From Verrucomicrobiota bacterium (GTDB lineage Bacteria; Verrucomicrobiota; Verrucomicrobiia; Verrucomicrobiales; DEV007): a stretch of 6,429 nt of DNA. Positions 1 to 5,840 of the stretch are shown here, one piece after another. The position numbers and the translations under genes were made by a program. Position 1 is the stretch's first letter. The number at the start of each line of letters is the position of its first letter. The DNA lies in assembly GCA_027618625.1 (NCBI GenBank), contig JAQCER010000221.1, positions 1 through 6,429 of the forward strand. Direction: 5' to 3'. A model generated the notes under the pieces. It ran no database searches. It was given only the letters and a program-made list of their open reading frames with translations, and had not been told where the DNA came from.

Positions 1-97
1 GGAGGAGCATTATCGTACCAGATCGTTCCAGGAAGAATACAAGGATTTCCTGCATCGGTACAAGATCGAATTCGACGAGCGCTATGTTTGGGATTGA
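1..97 (+). CDS. REP-associated tyrosine transposase (RAYT, Y1/IS200-like), C-terminal fragment
   Basis: Reading from base 2 to the TGA at 95-97 gives 31 codons beginning EEHYRTRSFQEEY and ending KIEFDERYVWD. This tail, with the 'EEH-R-SFQEEY' block and the terminal 'DERY-WD', is one I recognise from the end of Y1-family transposases of the REP-associated (RAYT) class in verrucomicrobia and planctomycetes. RAYTs are single-strand DNA endonuclease/transposases that act on REP hairpins. The catalytic HUH and Tyr residues lie left of the window, so activity cannot be judged. The assignment is supported by context: hairpins with adjacent GTAG tetranucleotides begin within a few bases of the stop codon, as expected for a RAYT with its own REP sequences. 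The 5' end is cut by the window edge, so the fragment may belong to an intact gene. Confidence 0.78.
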   Translation, partial: EEHYRTRSFQEEYKDFLHRYKIEFDERYVWD

Positions 98-142
98 GAG
101 GTGATGCAGGCCTTCAGCCTGCGATCCTTTCGGTTCCCGCAT

Positions 143-165
143 CCTCGGGCGGTGCCCGAGGCTAC
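143..165 (-). repeat. REP unit: GTAG plus 8-bp hairpin
   Basis: On the minus strand, GTAG (165-162) is followed directly by a perfect 8-bp stem with a three-base ACC loop (161-143). It is the cleanest hairpin in the window and has the tetranucleotide-plus-palindrome form of a RAYT substrate. Lying between the RAYT gene and the convergent kinase gene, it could also act as a bidirectional transcription stop or mRNA 3'-end stabiliser. That role is inferred and would be incidental to its REP nature. Confidence 0.65.
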
Positions 166-274
166 GGTGGGGATGCGCCTTTGGCGCGTGGACCGGGGGT
201 CGGCGTTGGAGGTCGCGGTGAAGACGCACTTTGGCGCTGGGACAGTGGCGACGTTCGATGGCTGCACCCTACCC

Positions 275-294
275 CACCCGGTGCCCGGTGCTAC
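275..294 (-). repeat. REP unit: GTAG plus imperfect hairpin, at the kinase 3' end
   Basis: On the minus strand, GTAG (294-291) precedes a CACCGGG-type imperfect palindrome (290 down to about 275) that folds only with a bulged base. It is a diverged relative of the unit at 143-165 in the same orientation. The TAG in this GTAG (293-291) also serves as the stop codon of the serine/threonine kinase reading frame, so the kinase terminates inside the REP unit. Confidence 0.5.
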
Positions 295-1886
295 GATACG
301 GTGGGCCACCGAGTCGGCTGGTGACATCGCTGGCTATTCTCAGCGCTTCTCAGCGGTTCCATCCTCTTCCCCGATTGATCGGGATTCTCGATGGCGATGA
401 CCTCGGCGACGCGGGCTTCGTGCCACGCGTACATTTCCGTGTCGACCGGGGTGAATGTAAACACGATCATCTTGACGTTTCTCCAATCGCCGGGGAGCGA
501 AACGCGGTCGAAGCCGCCGACGTCGTCGGAATCTGGTGGCGCCACGGTGTCGACCAAGTACAGGCCGTTCTCGTCGCTGACATCGATCCAGAACCCGACG
601 GCGGTGACGGCTCGGTCGGCGTCCTCGGGGCCATTTCTGTCGGCGCTGGAAACATAGGCGGCCAGTTCGACCAGGTCGACGGGCGGGTCAAACGCCAGCA
701 TCAGCTCGTTGGTGGCGTTGGAAAAGGGACCTCTGCCATTGGGGCCGAAGCTGGTGAAAATCGTGTGCACGCTCTCTTCGAAGGTCGCCCGTCCGGGAGT
801 CCCGCCGCTGACCTTGCCGTCGGCGGCCTTGGCCAGATAATAGCCTTCCTCGCAGGTGTCGCCAAAGCAGCTCAGCGCCGCCTGCGCCGCGATATTTCCC
901 TTGTTCACCGCCAAGTTGTTCACCTCGACCACGGGAGCATTGAGATTACGAGCCGCAGGAACCTTCGGGCCGCTGGCCGCCGATTTCGTATTCAAGATAT
1001 ACGCTCCCGCAACCGCGAGGAACGCAGTGATCACGATCCCTGCCGCGGGCACCCAGTTTTTGCTTTTCTGGGCCGGCCTCTTTGGTCGCGGGATGGCGCC
1101 AGAGCGGATCTCGTCCAGCGCCGCCGTGATTTCCCGGGCCGACTGGTAGCGATCGCCGGGCGCTGGCTCCATGGCTTTGCAGATGATCGAATCGAAGCGC
1201 GGGTCCAGTTCCGGACGCTTGTCCGAAGGCATCTTGAAGAGGCCGCGCGGAATCTCACCGGTGAGCATCTGGTAGAGCATCACCTCGACAGAGTAGATGT
1301 CCGCGCGGGCGTCGGGCGCCTGCTGCGCCAGCACTTCCGGGGCGACGAAGTCAGGCGTGCCCAGCGCGACATTGCTCCGCGTCAGCCCCAGCACGGGTGT
1401 CCGCGAAGGATCGACGATTCTGGCCAGGCCAAAGTCCGCCACCTTGACCTGGCCTTCGGCGTTGATGAGGATGTTCGCCGGTTTGACGTCTCGGTGGACG
1501 ATGCCATGCTCGTGCGCGTAGCCCAGCGCGTCGCACACGCTCGTCACAATGGCCAACGCCTGGCCCTGCTCGAGTCGCGGCGAACCGTGGATCATCTTCG
1601 CCAGGTCTGTGCCGTCCATGAACTCCATCACAAAGTAGAAAAACCGTCCGTCCCCCGATCTGCCAAAATCGTACACCGTGACGATGCCCGGATGCGTCGT
1701 CCGGGCCAATGTGCGGGCTTCGTTCTCAAAGCGTTTTTGGGCAGGGCCTGAAGATTCGTCAGCTTCGTCAGGAGGCGGCAGAATCTTGATTGCTACCAGG
1801 CGCTCAAGCGAAACCTGCCGTGCCTTGTAAACCGCTCCCATGCCCCCCTGCCCGAGGATTTCGAGGACCTCGTACCCTTCAAACAA
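291..1886 (-). CDS. Membrane-anchored Ser/Thr protein kinase (PASTA-less, Hanks type), possibly N-terminally truncated
   Basis: A Hanks-type kinase of 531 residues if started at TTG 1886. Visible kinase motifs: glycine loop GQGGMGAVY (12-20), VAIK lysine K34, alpha-C Glu E56, HRDVKPAN catalytic loop (131-138; D133, N138), DFG (151-153), GTPDFVAPE activation segment end (176-184). All core catalytic residues are present. The subdomain IX motif, normally D-x-Y-S-x-G, reads DIYSVE (196-201), with Glu replacing the usual Gly. A basic linker (about 265-276) precedes one transmembrane segment (about 278-298), giving a cytoplasmic kinase and an extracytoplasmic region of about 230 residues. That region has two close cysteines (C340, C345), an acidic beta-rich section and no family I recognise. 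The last codons (about 527-531) come from REP sequence. The TTG start is forced by a TAG three codons upstream and has no evident ribosome binding site. Substrate is unknown. Confidence 0.85.
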   Translation of the reverse strand: MFEGYEVLEILGQGGMGAVYKARQVSLERLVAIKILPPPDEADESSGPAQKRFENEARTLARTTHPGIVTVYDFGRSGDGRFFYFVMEFMDGTDLAKMIHGSPRLEQGQALAIVTSVCDALGYAHEHGIVHRDVKPANILINAEGQVKVADFGLARIVDPSRTPVLGLTRSNVALGTPDFVAPEVLAQQAPDARADIYSVEVMLYQMLTGEIPRGLFKMPSDKRPELDPRFDSIICKAMEPAPGDRYQSAREITAALDEIRSGAIPRPKRPAQKSKNWVPAAGIVITAFLAVAGAYILNTKSAASGPKVPAARNLNAPVVEVNNLAVNKGNIAAQAALSCFGDTCEEGYYLAKAADGKVSGGTPGRATFEESVHTIFTSFGPNGRGPFSNATNELMLAFDPPVDLVELAAYVSSADRNGPEDADRAVTAVGFWIDVSDENGLYLVDTVAPPDSDDVGGFDRVSLPGDWRNVKMIVFTFTPVDTEMYAWHEARVAEVIAIENPDQSGKRMEPLRSAENSQRCHQPTRWPTVS

Positions 1887-1955
1887 TGTCTGCTACTGCT
1901 CGATCGTCGGAGCGCTCCACGTCTTCGTGCCGTATGGTTCAGTTTCGGTTTTCAT
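1887..1955 (-). pseudogene. Severed N-terminal leader of the Ser/Thr kinase (ATG, 20 codons, TAG)
   Basis: In the same frame as the kinase, ATG (1955-1953) opens 20 codons starting MKTETEPYGTKTW and ending SAPTIEQ, then TAG (1895-1893), then CAG and ACA before the TTG at 1886. Verrucomicrobial kinases of this type commonly start with a short leader of the form W-x-P-P-x-x-E-E/Q just before the 'YE-LE-LGxGGMGAVYKARQ' block, and this leader fits at the right distance. The TAG therefore looks like a point mutation of a sense codon such as TTG (Leu). Alternatively translation restarts at TTG 1886, giving a slightly shortened active kinase, because the glycine loop lies downstream. No strong Shine-Dalgarno is visible before either start. 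Confidence 0.6.
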
Positions 1956-2346
1956 GGCACCAATTGAGGATGGCCATCCGGATGATGCCCCTCCCGTTCA
2001 CCCCTTCTGTGTCAGAAACTCAGTATTGGATCAATGCAAAACTGCGGCATTGGTGGCGGCTGGGGCAGCTGGTTCTTCTGTTGTGTCGAGGATGCCATCG
2101 CACGTCCTCCCGTGAGAAAAAGGGACCGTTGAGCGGTGATTTCACTTGCCCAGCGCTGCGAAAGCCACTACTCCTTAAGCCTTTAGGGTGCTCTGTAGAT
2201 GCTTTGTTTTTTATCCTCACTGATCTGGCTCGCGCCAGTTTTCTTCAGCGCTTCCTGCTCCCTTGAACCCGGTTCGCTAGACCACGCATGAAGCCCACAT
2301 TTACAGACAAGGCTCCAGGCAAGCAAACAATGAGAATCGAGATTCG
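1956..2346. other. Divergent intergenic region, no gene recognised
   Basis: About 390 bases separate the start of the minus-strand kinase leader from the + strand GTPase. Short frames here give no recognisable protein on either strand. It must hold the promoters of both divergent units, but I could not pick a -35/-10 pair with good matches. Visible structure: an imperfect hairpin followed by six T (2161-2212) and a short CTGGC-TCGC-GCCAG hairpin followed by TTTT (2225-2242). The stretch from about 2160 to 2225 is more AT-rich than the flanking genes. Confidence 0.6.
2161..2212 (+). terminator. Possible terminator-like hairpin with T-run
   Basis: AAAGC (2161-2165) pairs with GCTTT (2201-2205). 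After a 2x2 internal loop, CTAC (2168-2171) pairs with GTAG (2195-2198), and a small imperfect hairpin lies inside (about 2173-2188). G and TTTTTT (2207-2212) follow. The layout resembles an intrinsic terminator or the 3' end of a small RNA on the + strand. The stem is interrupted and not GC-rich, and no + strand gene lies upstream for it to terminate, so it could be chance or a leader structure for the GTPase operon. Confidence 0.25.
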
Positions 2347-2856
2347 ATGATCAAAAGAAAGGTTTGCCTTGTAGGAGCCTATGCGGTTGGAAAGACCAGT
2401 CTGATCCGCCAGTTTGTCACCGGGGTTTTCTCCGAGGATTATTTGACCACGGTAGGGGTGAAGATCGACAAGCGATCCGTGACAGTGGAAGGTCAGGAAG
2501 TTCTGCTGATGATCTGGGACCTGGCCGGGCGGGATGAGTTCGAGGCAGTGCAAAAGTCGTATCTCAGAGGCGCATCCGGCTTCCTTTTTGTTGCAGACGG
2601 TACCCGGCGCGACACCCTCGCTGAGGTACAAAAGGAGATCGCATTGATTGTTCCGGATCATCCTGAAACGCCCGCTATCTTGCTTCTGAACAAGTGTGAC
2701 CTTGAGAACGACTGGGAAGTCGACGACAGCGATCTCCTCTCCTTCCACGAAGCTGGGATCGAGACGATGGTCACCAGCGCGATGACTGGGCAGAATATTG
2801 CCGAAGCCTTCGATCAACTCACCCGCCTAATGATATCACGTGAATCGGGAGCTTGA
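2347..2856 (+). CDS. Ras/Rab-like small GTPase
   Basis: A single-domain 169-residue protein, the usual size of a Ras-superfamily GTPase. All G motifs are visible: P-loop GAYAVGKT (10-17), a switch I threonine in YLTTVGVKI (T34/T35), G3 WDLAG (57-61), G4 NKCD (115-118) and G5 TSA (143-145). It should bind GTP and act as a cytoplasmic molecular switch. The residue after DLAG is Arg62, where eukaryotic Ras/Rab proteins have the catalytic Gln (Ras Gln61). Intrinsic hydrolysis may therefore be slow or depend on a partner, although substitution here is not rare in prokaryotic members. There is no C-terminal cysteine for lipidation. ATG 2347 is chosen because it places the beta-1 strand and P-loop at the normal distance; the upstream GAGA is only a weak ribosome site. 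The 3' end overlaps the histidine kinase gene by 17 bases, which suggests coupled translation and a shared pathway. Confidence 0.9.
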   Translation: MIKRKVCLVGAYAVGKTSLIRQFVTGVFSEDYLTTVGVKIDKRSVTVEGQEVLLMIWDLAGRDEFEAVQKSYLRGASGFLFVADGTRRDTLAEVQKEIALIVPDHPETPAILLLNKCDLENDWEVDDSDLLSFHEAGIETMVTSAMTGQNIAEAFDQLTRLMISRESGA

Positions 2857-4024
2857 TAATAGTGCGCCGGGCGACGGCGATGAACTTGCCTCGATCCTGG
2901 CGGAAGGGATTCGTTCAATCGGGCTCGTTGTCCTGGTTCGTAACCCGGGAGACGGTGTTTCGGACGAATCCTTTGAGATCGTCGGAAGAGCGCCGGATTG
3001 GTTGGGTACCTGGCTTGGCGCGGAGACATCAATGCTCGAGCATTCACCATTTCTGGAGGACTTTGTGAATGGCGCGGCCCGGGAGTTCTGGGATGGCCCC
3101 GCTTCCGAAAATGTCCTTCGATCCGGCCTCTGGGAGGAATCGCCTGCGAGTTCAGACGTCGACGAAACGAGCGAAACAGCGCCACGTTTTTTCGAGGCCA
3201 GCGCTTTGCGAACAGCATCTGGCAAAGCCGTGCTGTTGATCGAGCCAGCAGACGAGAGGCTGAAACGGGAGCAGGCTTACCTGCAGAGTGTTCACGTCTT
3301 GAACCTGGACCGGCGACACTTGCAAAAGGAACTGGAGAAGAAACAGATCCTGCTCGAATGCATCACGCACGACCTCGGTAGTCCACTGGCGAACGAGCTG
3401 AAGAATCTTGAACAGATCGCCAGGCAGCTGGCCGATCAGCCGCAGCTGCAGTCCGCGGTTCAACGAGCCATCCGCCAGACCGAAAGGCAGCGCAGTCTGG
3501 TCAATTCGATCGCTGAAGTGTTCGCTGCCGACATGGCGAAGATGCGGTCGCCAAATGCCGACGGCTCCGAGGCTCCAGATCTGGTCGCTGTCGCGGCAGA
3601 GGTGCTCTCTGCTTGCGCGTCGTCTGCAGCGGAAAAATCGGTGACGCTCTGCCCCTTCTTCACGTCGCCGCTTCCAGTGGTGGGAGATAAGGTCTACCTC
3701 AGCAGGTTGATCGACAACCTTTTGCTCAACGCCATCCGCCACAGTCCGGAAGGTGCTGCCGTGATGATCCATTTCGACGAGAAAGACGGCTTTGCGATGG
3801 TTCGCGTCGAGGACGAGGGCTCTGGGATTGATCCCGAAGAGGTCGAGACGATATTCGATCCGTTCGTGCAGGGGCGGGCTGGTGGGAAAGGACAATCCGG
3901 GCTTGGCCTCTACTTCTGTCGCAGGACAGCGGAGATGTGGGGCGGCCGTGTCGAAGTTTGGAATCGCCCGGAAGGGGGCGCCTGTTTCGAACTCTGGCTG
4001 CCACGGTTCCGCGCGGTCATTTAA
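2840..4024 (+). CDS. Soluble sensor histidine kinase, probable partner of the small GTPase
   Basis: A 394-residue cytoplasmic protein with no transmembrane segment. Residues about 24-135 look like a degenerate PAS-like sensor (FEIVGRAPDWLG at 45-56, FLEDFVNGAAREFW at 71-84, a strand ending VLLIEP). A charged helix (about 137-175) leads into the H-box HDLGSPL with phospho-acceptor His177. The catalytic domain shows the N-box IDNLLLNAIRH (291-301, N297), G1 DEGSGID (325-331), F-box IFDPF (338-342) and G2 GQSGLGL (351-357), so autophosphorylation should be possible. GTG 2840 is the only start that retains the full N-terminal domain; the next in-frame Met is residue 65. It lies inside the GTPase 3' end, so translational coupling is likely. 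No receiver domain or response regulator is present, so the phosphotransfer target is elsewhere or the GTPase is the functional partner. The transporter gene begins 40 bases downstream. Confidence 0.88.
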   Translation: MNRELDNSAPGDGDELASILAEGIRSIGLVVLVRNPGDGVSDESFEIVGRAPDWLGTWLGAETSMLEHSPFLEDFVNGAAREFWDGPASENVLRSGLWEESPASSDVDETSETAPRFFEASALRTASGKAVLLIEPADERLKREQAYLQSVHVLNLDRRHLQKELEKKQILLECITHDLGSPLANELKNLEQIARQLADQPQLQSAVQRAIRQTERQRSLVNSIAEVFAADMAKMRSPNADGSEAPDLVAVAAEVLSACASSAAEKSVTLCPFFTSPLPVVGDKVYLSRLIDNLLLNAIRHSPEGAAVMIHFDEKDGFAMVRVEDEGSGIDPEEVETIFDPFVQGRAGGKGQSGLGLYFCRRTAEMWGGRVEVWNRPEGGACFELWLPRFRAVI

Positions 4025-4064
4025 GGCTGGTCAGAGCGGGATAGACCAACCAATCTCTGGGCCT

Positions 4065-4772
4065 GTGTCTGCAGGGGATCTTCTCAAACTCGTTGGCATC
4101 GTGCTCATCGTCGTTGGCTTTGGCCTCCGGCTGAACACGCTGCTGGTCGTGTTCGTCGCTGGAATGGTGACAGGGTTAGTGTCCGGGATTTCCTGGAATG
4201 AGCTGATGGCGTTAGTAGGCAAGTTGTTTGTCGACAATCGGTTCATGACCTTGCCAGTGGTGCTGCTGGTGCCGGTGATTGGCATTCTGGAGTACTACGG
4301 ATTGCAGGAACATGCTGCATCAATGATTCGGAAGGCTGCTGCGGCAACGGCAGGCCGCATTTTCCTTCTTTACCAAGTCGTGCGCGAGGCCACCAGCACT
4401 GTGGCTCTGCACATCGGCGGGCACGCTTCGATGATTCGACCGCTGATCGTTCCTATGGCTGAAGGCGCGGCACGCTTGCGCATCGGGAGACCCTTGCCGA
4501 AGGCGCTGCGCGACAAGTTGCGCGGGCATGCTGCTGCGGCTGAGAACTGGGGTAATTTTTTCGCGGACGATATCGTCGTCGCTGTTGGGCCGGTGTTGTT
4601 GATGAAAGGTGTGCTGGATGCAGCCGGGCATCCGGTGTCGGTGTGGGCGCTTGGGTTGTCAGGAGTTCCCACTGCATTTGCGGCAATCGGGATCGGCTGG
4701 TGGCGTTATCGTGCTTTGGACAGGGAAATCGAACGTGCGCACGAGGAAGGCGACAAAGATGCTGACAGCTGA
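4065..4772 (+). CDS. DUF969 family membrane protein (putative 5-oxoproline transporter subunit)
   Basis: A 235-residue polytopic inner-membrane protein. The start LLKLVGIVLIVVGFGLRLNT followed by an 'AGMVTGLVSG' helix matches how DUF969 proteins begin. Hydrophobic segments lie at about 6-22, 25-43, 60-79, 97-116, 166-184 and 191-212, with a conserved-looking block around HIGGH (116-120) and AENWGNFFADD (159-169). DUF969 and DUF979 proteins occur as adjacent pairs and are annotated as the two subunits of a 5-oxoproline (pyroglutamate) transporter. That role rests on family knowledge; no pxp or pcp gene is in view. GTG 4065 is chosen because it gives a family-like N-terminus: the frame is open further upstream but overlaps the histidine kinase and is not DUF969-like. 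No good ribosome site precedes it, so translation may depend on the upstream gene. The C-terminus is charged and probably cytoplasmic. Confidence 0.85.
   Translation: MSAGDLLKLVGIVLIVVGFGLRLNTLLVVFVAGMVTGLVSGISWNELMALVGKLFVDNRFMTLPVVLLVPVIGILEYYGLQEHAASMIRKAAAATAGRIFLLYQVVREATSTVALHIGGHASMIRPLIVPMAEGAARLRIGRPLPKALRDKLRGHAAAAENWGNFFADDIVVAVGPVLLMKGVLDAAGHPVSVWALGLSGVPTAFAAIGIGWWRYRALDREIERAHEEGDKDADS
4743..4750 (+). promoter_or_regulatory. Ribosome binding site of the DUF979 gene
   Basis: GAGGAAGG sits 8 bases before ATG 4759, inside the last codons of the DUF969 gene. It is the best Shine-Dalgarno match in the window and fixes the DUF979 start there, not at the in-frame ATG at 4609. Confidence 0.7.
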
Positions 4773-5715
4773 ACCATTTTACCAAATCGCTGCCTGCGTG
4801 CTGATCGTCATCGCCGCGCAGATCGCTGTTCGCAGGGAACAGTCGCGCAGGTTGGGGACTGCGGCATTTTGGTTATTGTTAGGAATCAGTTTCGGAGTGG
4901 GGACGCACGTGCCTCCACAGGTCGTTGGCTGGATGGTGACGGGCATGATTGCGCTGGCGGCTGCCGGTCAAGTGGTGGGGCTCGGCAAGCAACCTGACCG
5001 AACAGCAGAGCGCGAGATCAGCGCCCGGAAACTGGGGAACCGCCTGCTGTATCCCACGCTCGCCATTCCAGTGATCATCGTGGTGGGTGGGGTCGTTTTT
5101 AAATTTGCAAAGATCGGCGGACAGCCGTTGGTAGCGGCGAATCAGGCAACCCATGTGGCGCTGGGACTGGCTGCTCTAATCGCCTGGGGCATGGCAGTGC
5201 GGATCACCCGGGCGCGGCCGATGATGGCATTTGAAGAAGGTGGACGGCTTCTGCAGGACATTAGCTGGGCAGTGATTCTGCCGCAGATGCTGGCGGCGCT
5301 GGGAGGAATTTTTGCAGCGGCCGGAGTTGGGGATGTCATCGCCAGCGCGGTGGAGGCAACGATTCCGACAAAATATCCGATCGTCGCGGTCATCGCCTAT
5401 TGCGGAGGAATGACGCTCTTCACGGTGATCATGGGCAATGCGTTTGCGGCCTTTCCAGTGATCACTTTGGGCATTGGCTTGCCGTTTATTGTTGAGCAAC
5501 ATGGCGGCAATGCGGCGTTCATGGCTGCTCTGGGGATGCTGAGCGGTTACTGTGGAACGCTGGTGACACCGATGGCTGCCAATTTTAACCTGGTGCCCGC
5601 GATTCTGCTGGAGCTGGAGGATCGAAACGCCGTGATCAAGGCGCAGTTGCCGTTCGCCTTGGCTCTGTGGGTTTTCAATGTGGCTGTGATGGCGGCATGC
5701 GTCTATTGGATCTGA
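4759..5715 (+). CDS. DUF979 family membrane protein (putative 5-oxoproline transporter subunit)
   Basis: A 318-residue polytopic inner-membrane protein with roughly nine or ten hydrophobic segments (about 9-24, 32-48, 54-74, 100-116, 131-149, 169-187, 206-228, 232-246, 251-269, 297-316). Family-typical blocks include GNAFAAFPVITLGIG (226-240), GYCGTLVTPMAANFNLVPA (263-281) and the following acidic LLELED (283-288). It is the second member of the DUF969/DUF979 pair, predicted to form a two-subunit permease whose proposed substrate is 5-oxoproline. The substrate is not shown by anything in this window. ATG 4759 overlaps the DUF969 gene by 14 bases and has a strong ribosome site, so the two are almost certainly co-translated. 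An in-frame ATG at 4609 would add 50 non-hydrophobic residues read from DUF969 sequence and is rejected. It is the last gene of the four-gene + strand run. Confidence 0.88.
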   Translation: MLTAEPFYQIAACVLIVIAAQIAVRREQSRRLGTAAFWLLLGISFGVGTHVPPQVVGWMVTGMIALAAAGQVVGLGKQPDRTAEREISARKLGNRLLYPTLAIPVIIVVGGVVFKFAKIGGQPLVAANQATHVALGLAALIAWGMAVRITRARPMMAFEEGGRLLQDISWAVILPQMLAALGGIFAAAGVGDVIASAVEATIPTKYPIVAVIAYCGGMTLFTVIMGNAFAAFPVITLGIGLPFIVEQHGGNAAFMAALGMLSGYCGTLVTPMAANFNLVPAILLELEDRNAVIKAQLPFALALWVFNVAVMAACVYWI

Positions 5716-5840
5716 CCGAGCCATGGAAAACTCAGGCACTGGCGAAGAAGACCGCCGAGACGGACGGTCACACTTTGCGAGAGCATCAGAGCCTCACCGC
5801 TTACTTGCATCTTTCTCGTAACTGCGCATTACTCGGACGA
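5716..5840. other. Intergenic gap between transporter and glycosyltransferase genes
   Basis: These 125 bases contain no recognisable gene, no clear terminator hairpin with a T-run and no convincing promoter. The glycosyltransferase frame is open across the gap, but the encoded residues are not family-like. Confidence 0.45.

Larger units (their letters stand above)
98..310. repeat. REP-like hairpin cluster downstream of the RAYT gene
   Basis: Visible palindromes are: GCAGGC/GCCTGC with a 5-base loop (106-122); CCTCGGGC/GCCCGAGG with a GGT loop (143-161); GCGCC/GGCGC with a TTT loop (175-187); and an imperfect CACCGGG-type hairpin around 275-290. The second and fourth are each followed on the + strand by CTAC (162-165 and 291-294), which on the minus strand reads GTAG immediately before the hairpin. 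GTAG 5' of a hairpin is the classic REP arrangement recognised by RAYT proteins. A CCCACC/GGTGGG pair (273-278, 300-305) encloses the fourth hairpin. Bases 172-193 and 223-243 are diverged copies of one motif around CTTTGGCGC. The cluster therefore looks like a compound REP element (BIME-like). It overlaps the last codons of the convergent kinase gene. Confidence 0.7.

Noticed and set aside
98..310. CRISPR array
   Set aside because: The repeats are few, diverged, palindromic and unevenly spaced; they fit REP hairpins, not regular repeat-spacer units.
231..1751. Long + strand open frame (506 codons) opposite the kinase
   Set aside because: It is antisense to a clear kinase with all catalytic motifs. 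The translation is Arg/His/Val-rich low-complexity text with no motif, as expected from the shadow frame of a GC-rich gene.
2225..2242. CTGGC-TCGC-GCCAG hairpin followed by TTTT as a terminator
   Set aside because: The stem is only 5 bp and the T-run only 4, with no + strand gene ending nearby; too weak to call.
1790..2266. + strand open frame of 158 codons spanning the kinase 5' end and the intergenic region
   Set aside because: No recognisable domain, it overlaps the kinase start antisense, and it has no clear ribosome site.
2264..2292. TTGAAC as a -35 box for the GTPase operon
   Set aside because: At a 17-base spacing the -10 position reads GCATGA, a poor match to TATAAT, so no promoter is claimed.
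2245..2817. Minus-strand open frame of 190 codons opposite the GTPase
   Set aside because: Antisense shadow of a GTPase whose five G motifs are all present on the + strand.
3152..3895. Minus-strand open frame of 247 codons opposite the histidine kinase
   Set aside because: Antisense to the conserved H, N and G boxes, and its own translation has no protein-like domain.
3792..4064. Upstream extension of the DUF969 frame
   Set aside because: It would overlap the histidine kinase ATPase domain in another frame, is basic and non-hydrophobic, and is not part of the DUF969 family's normal N-terminus.
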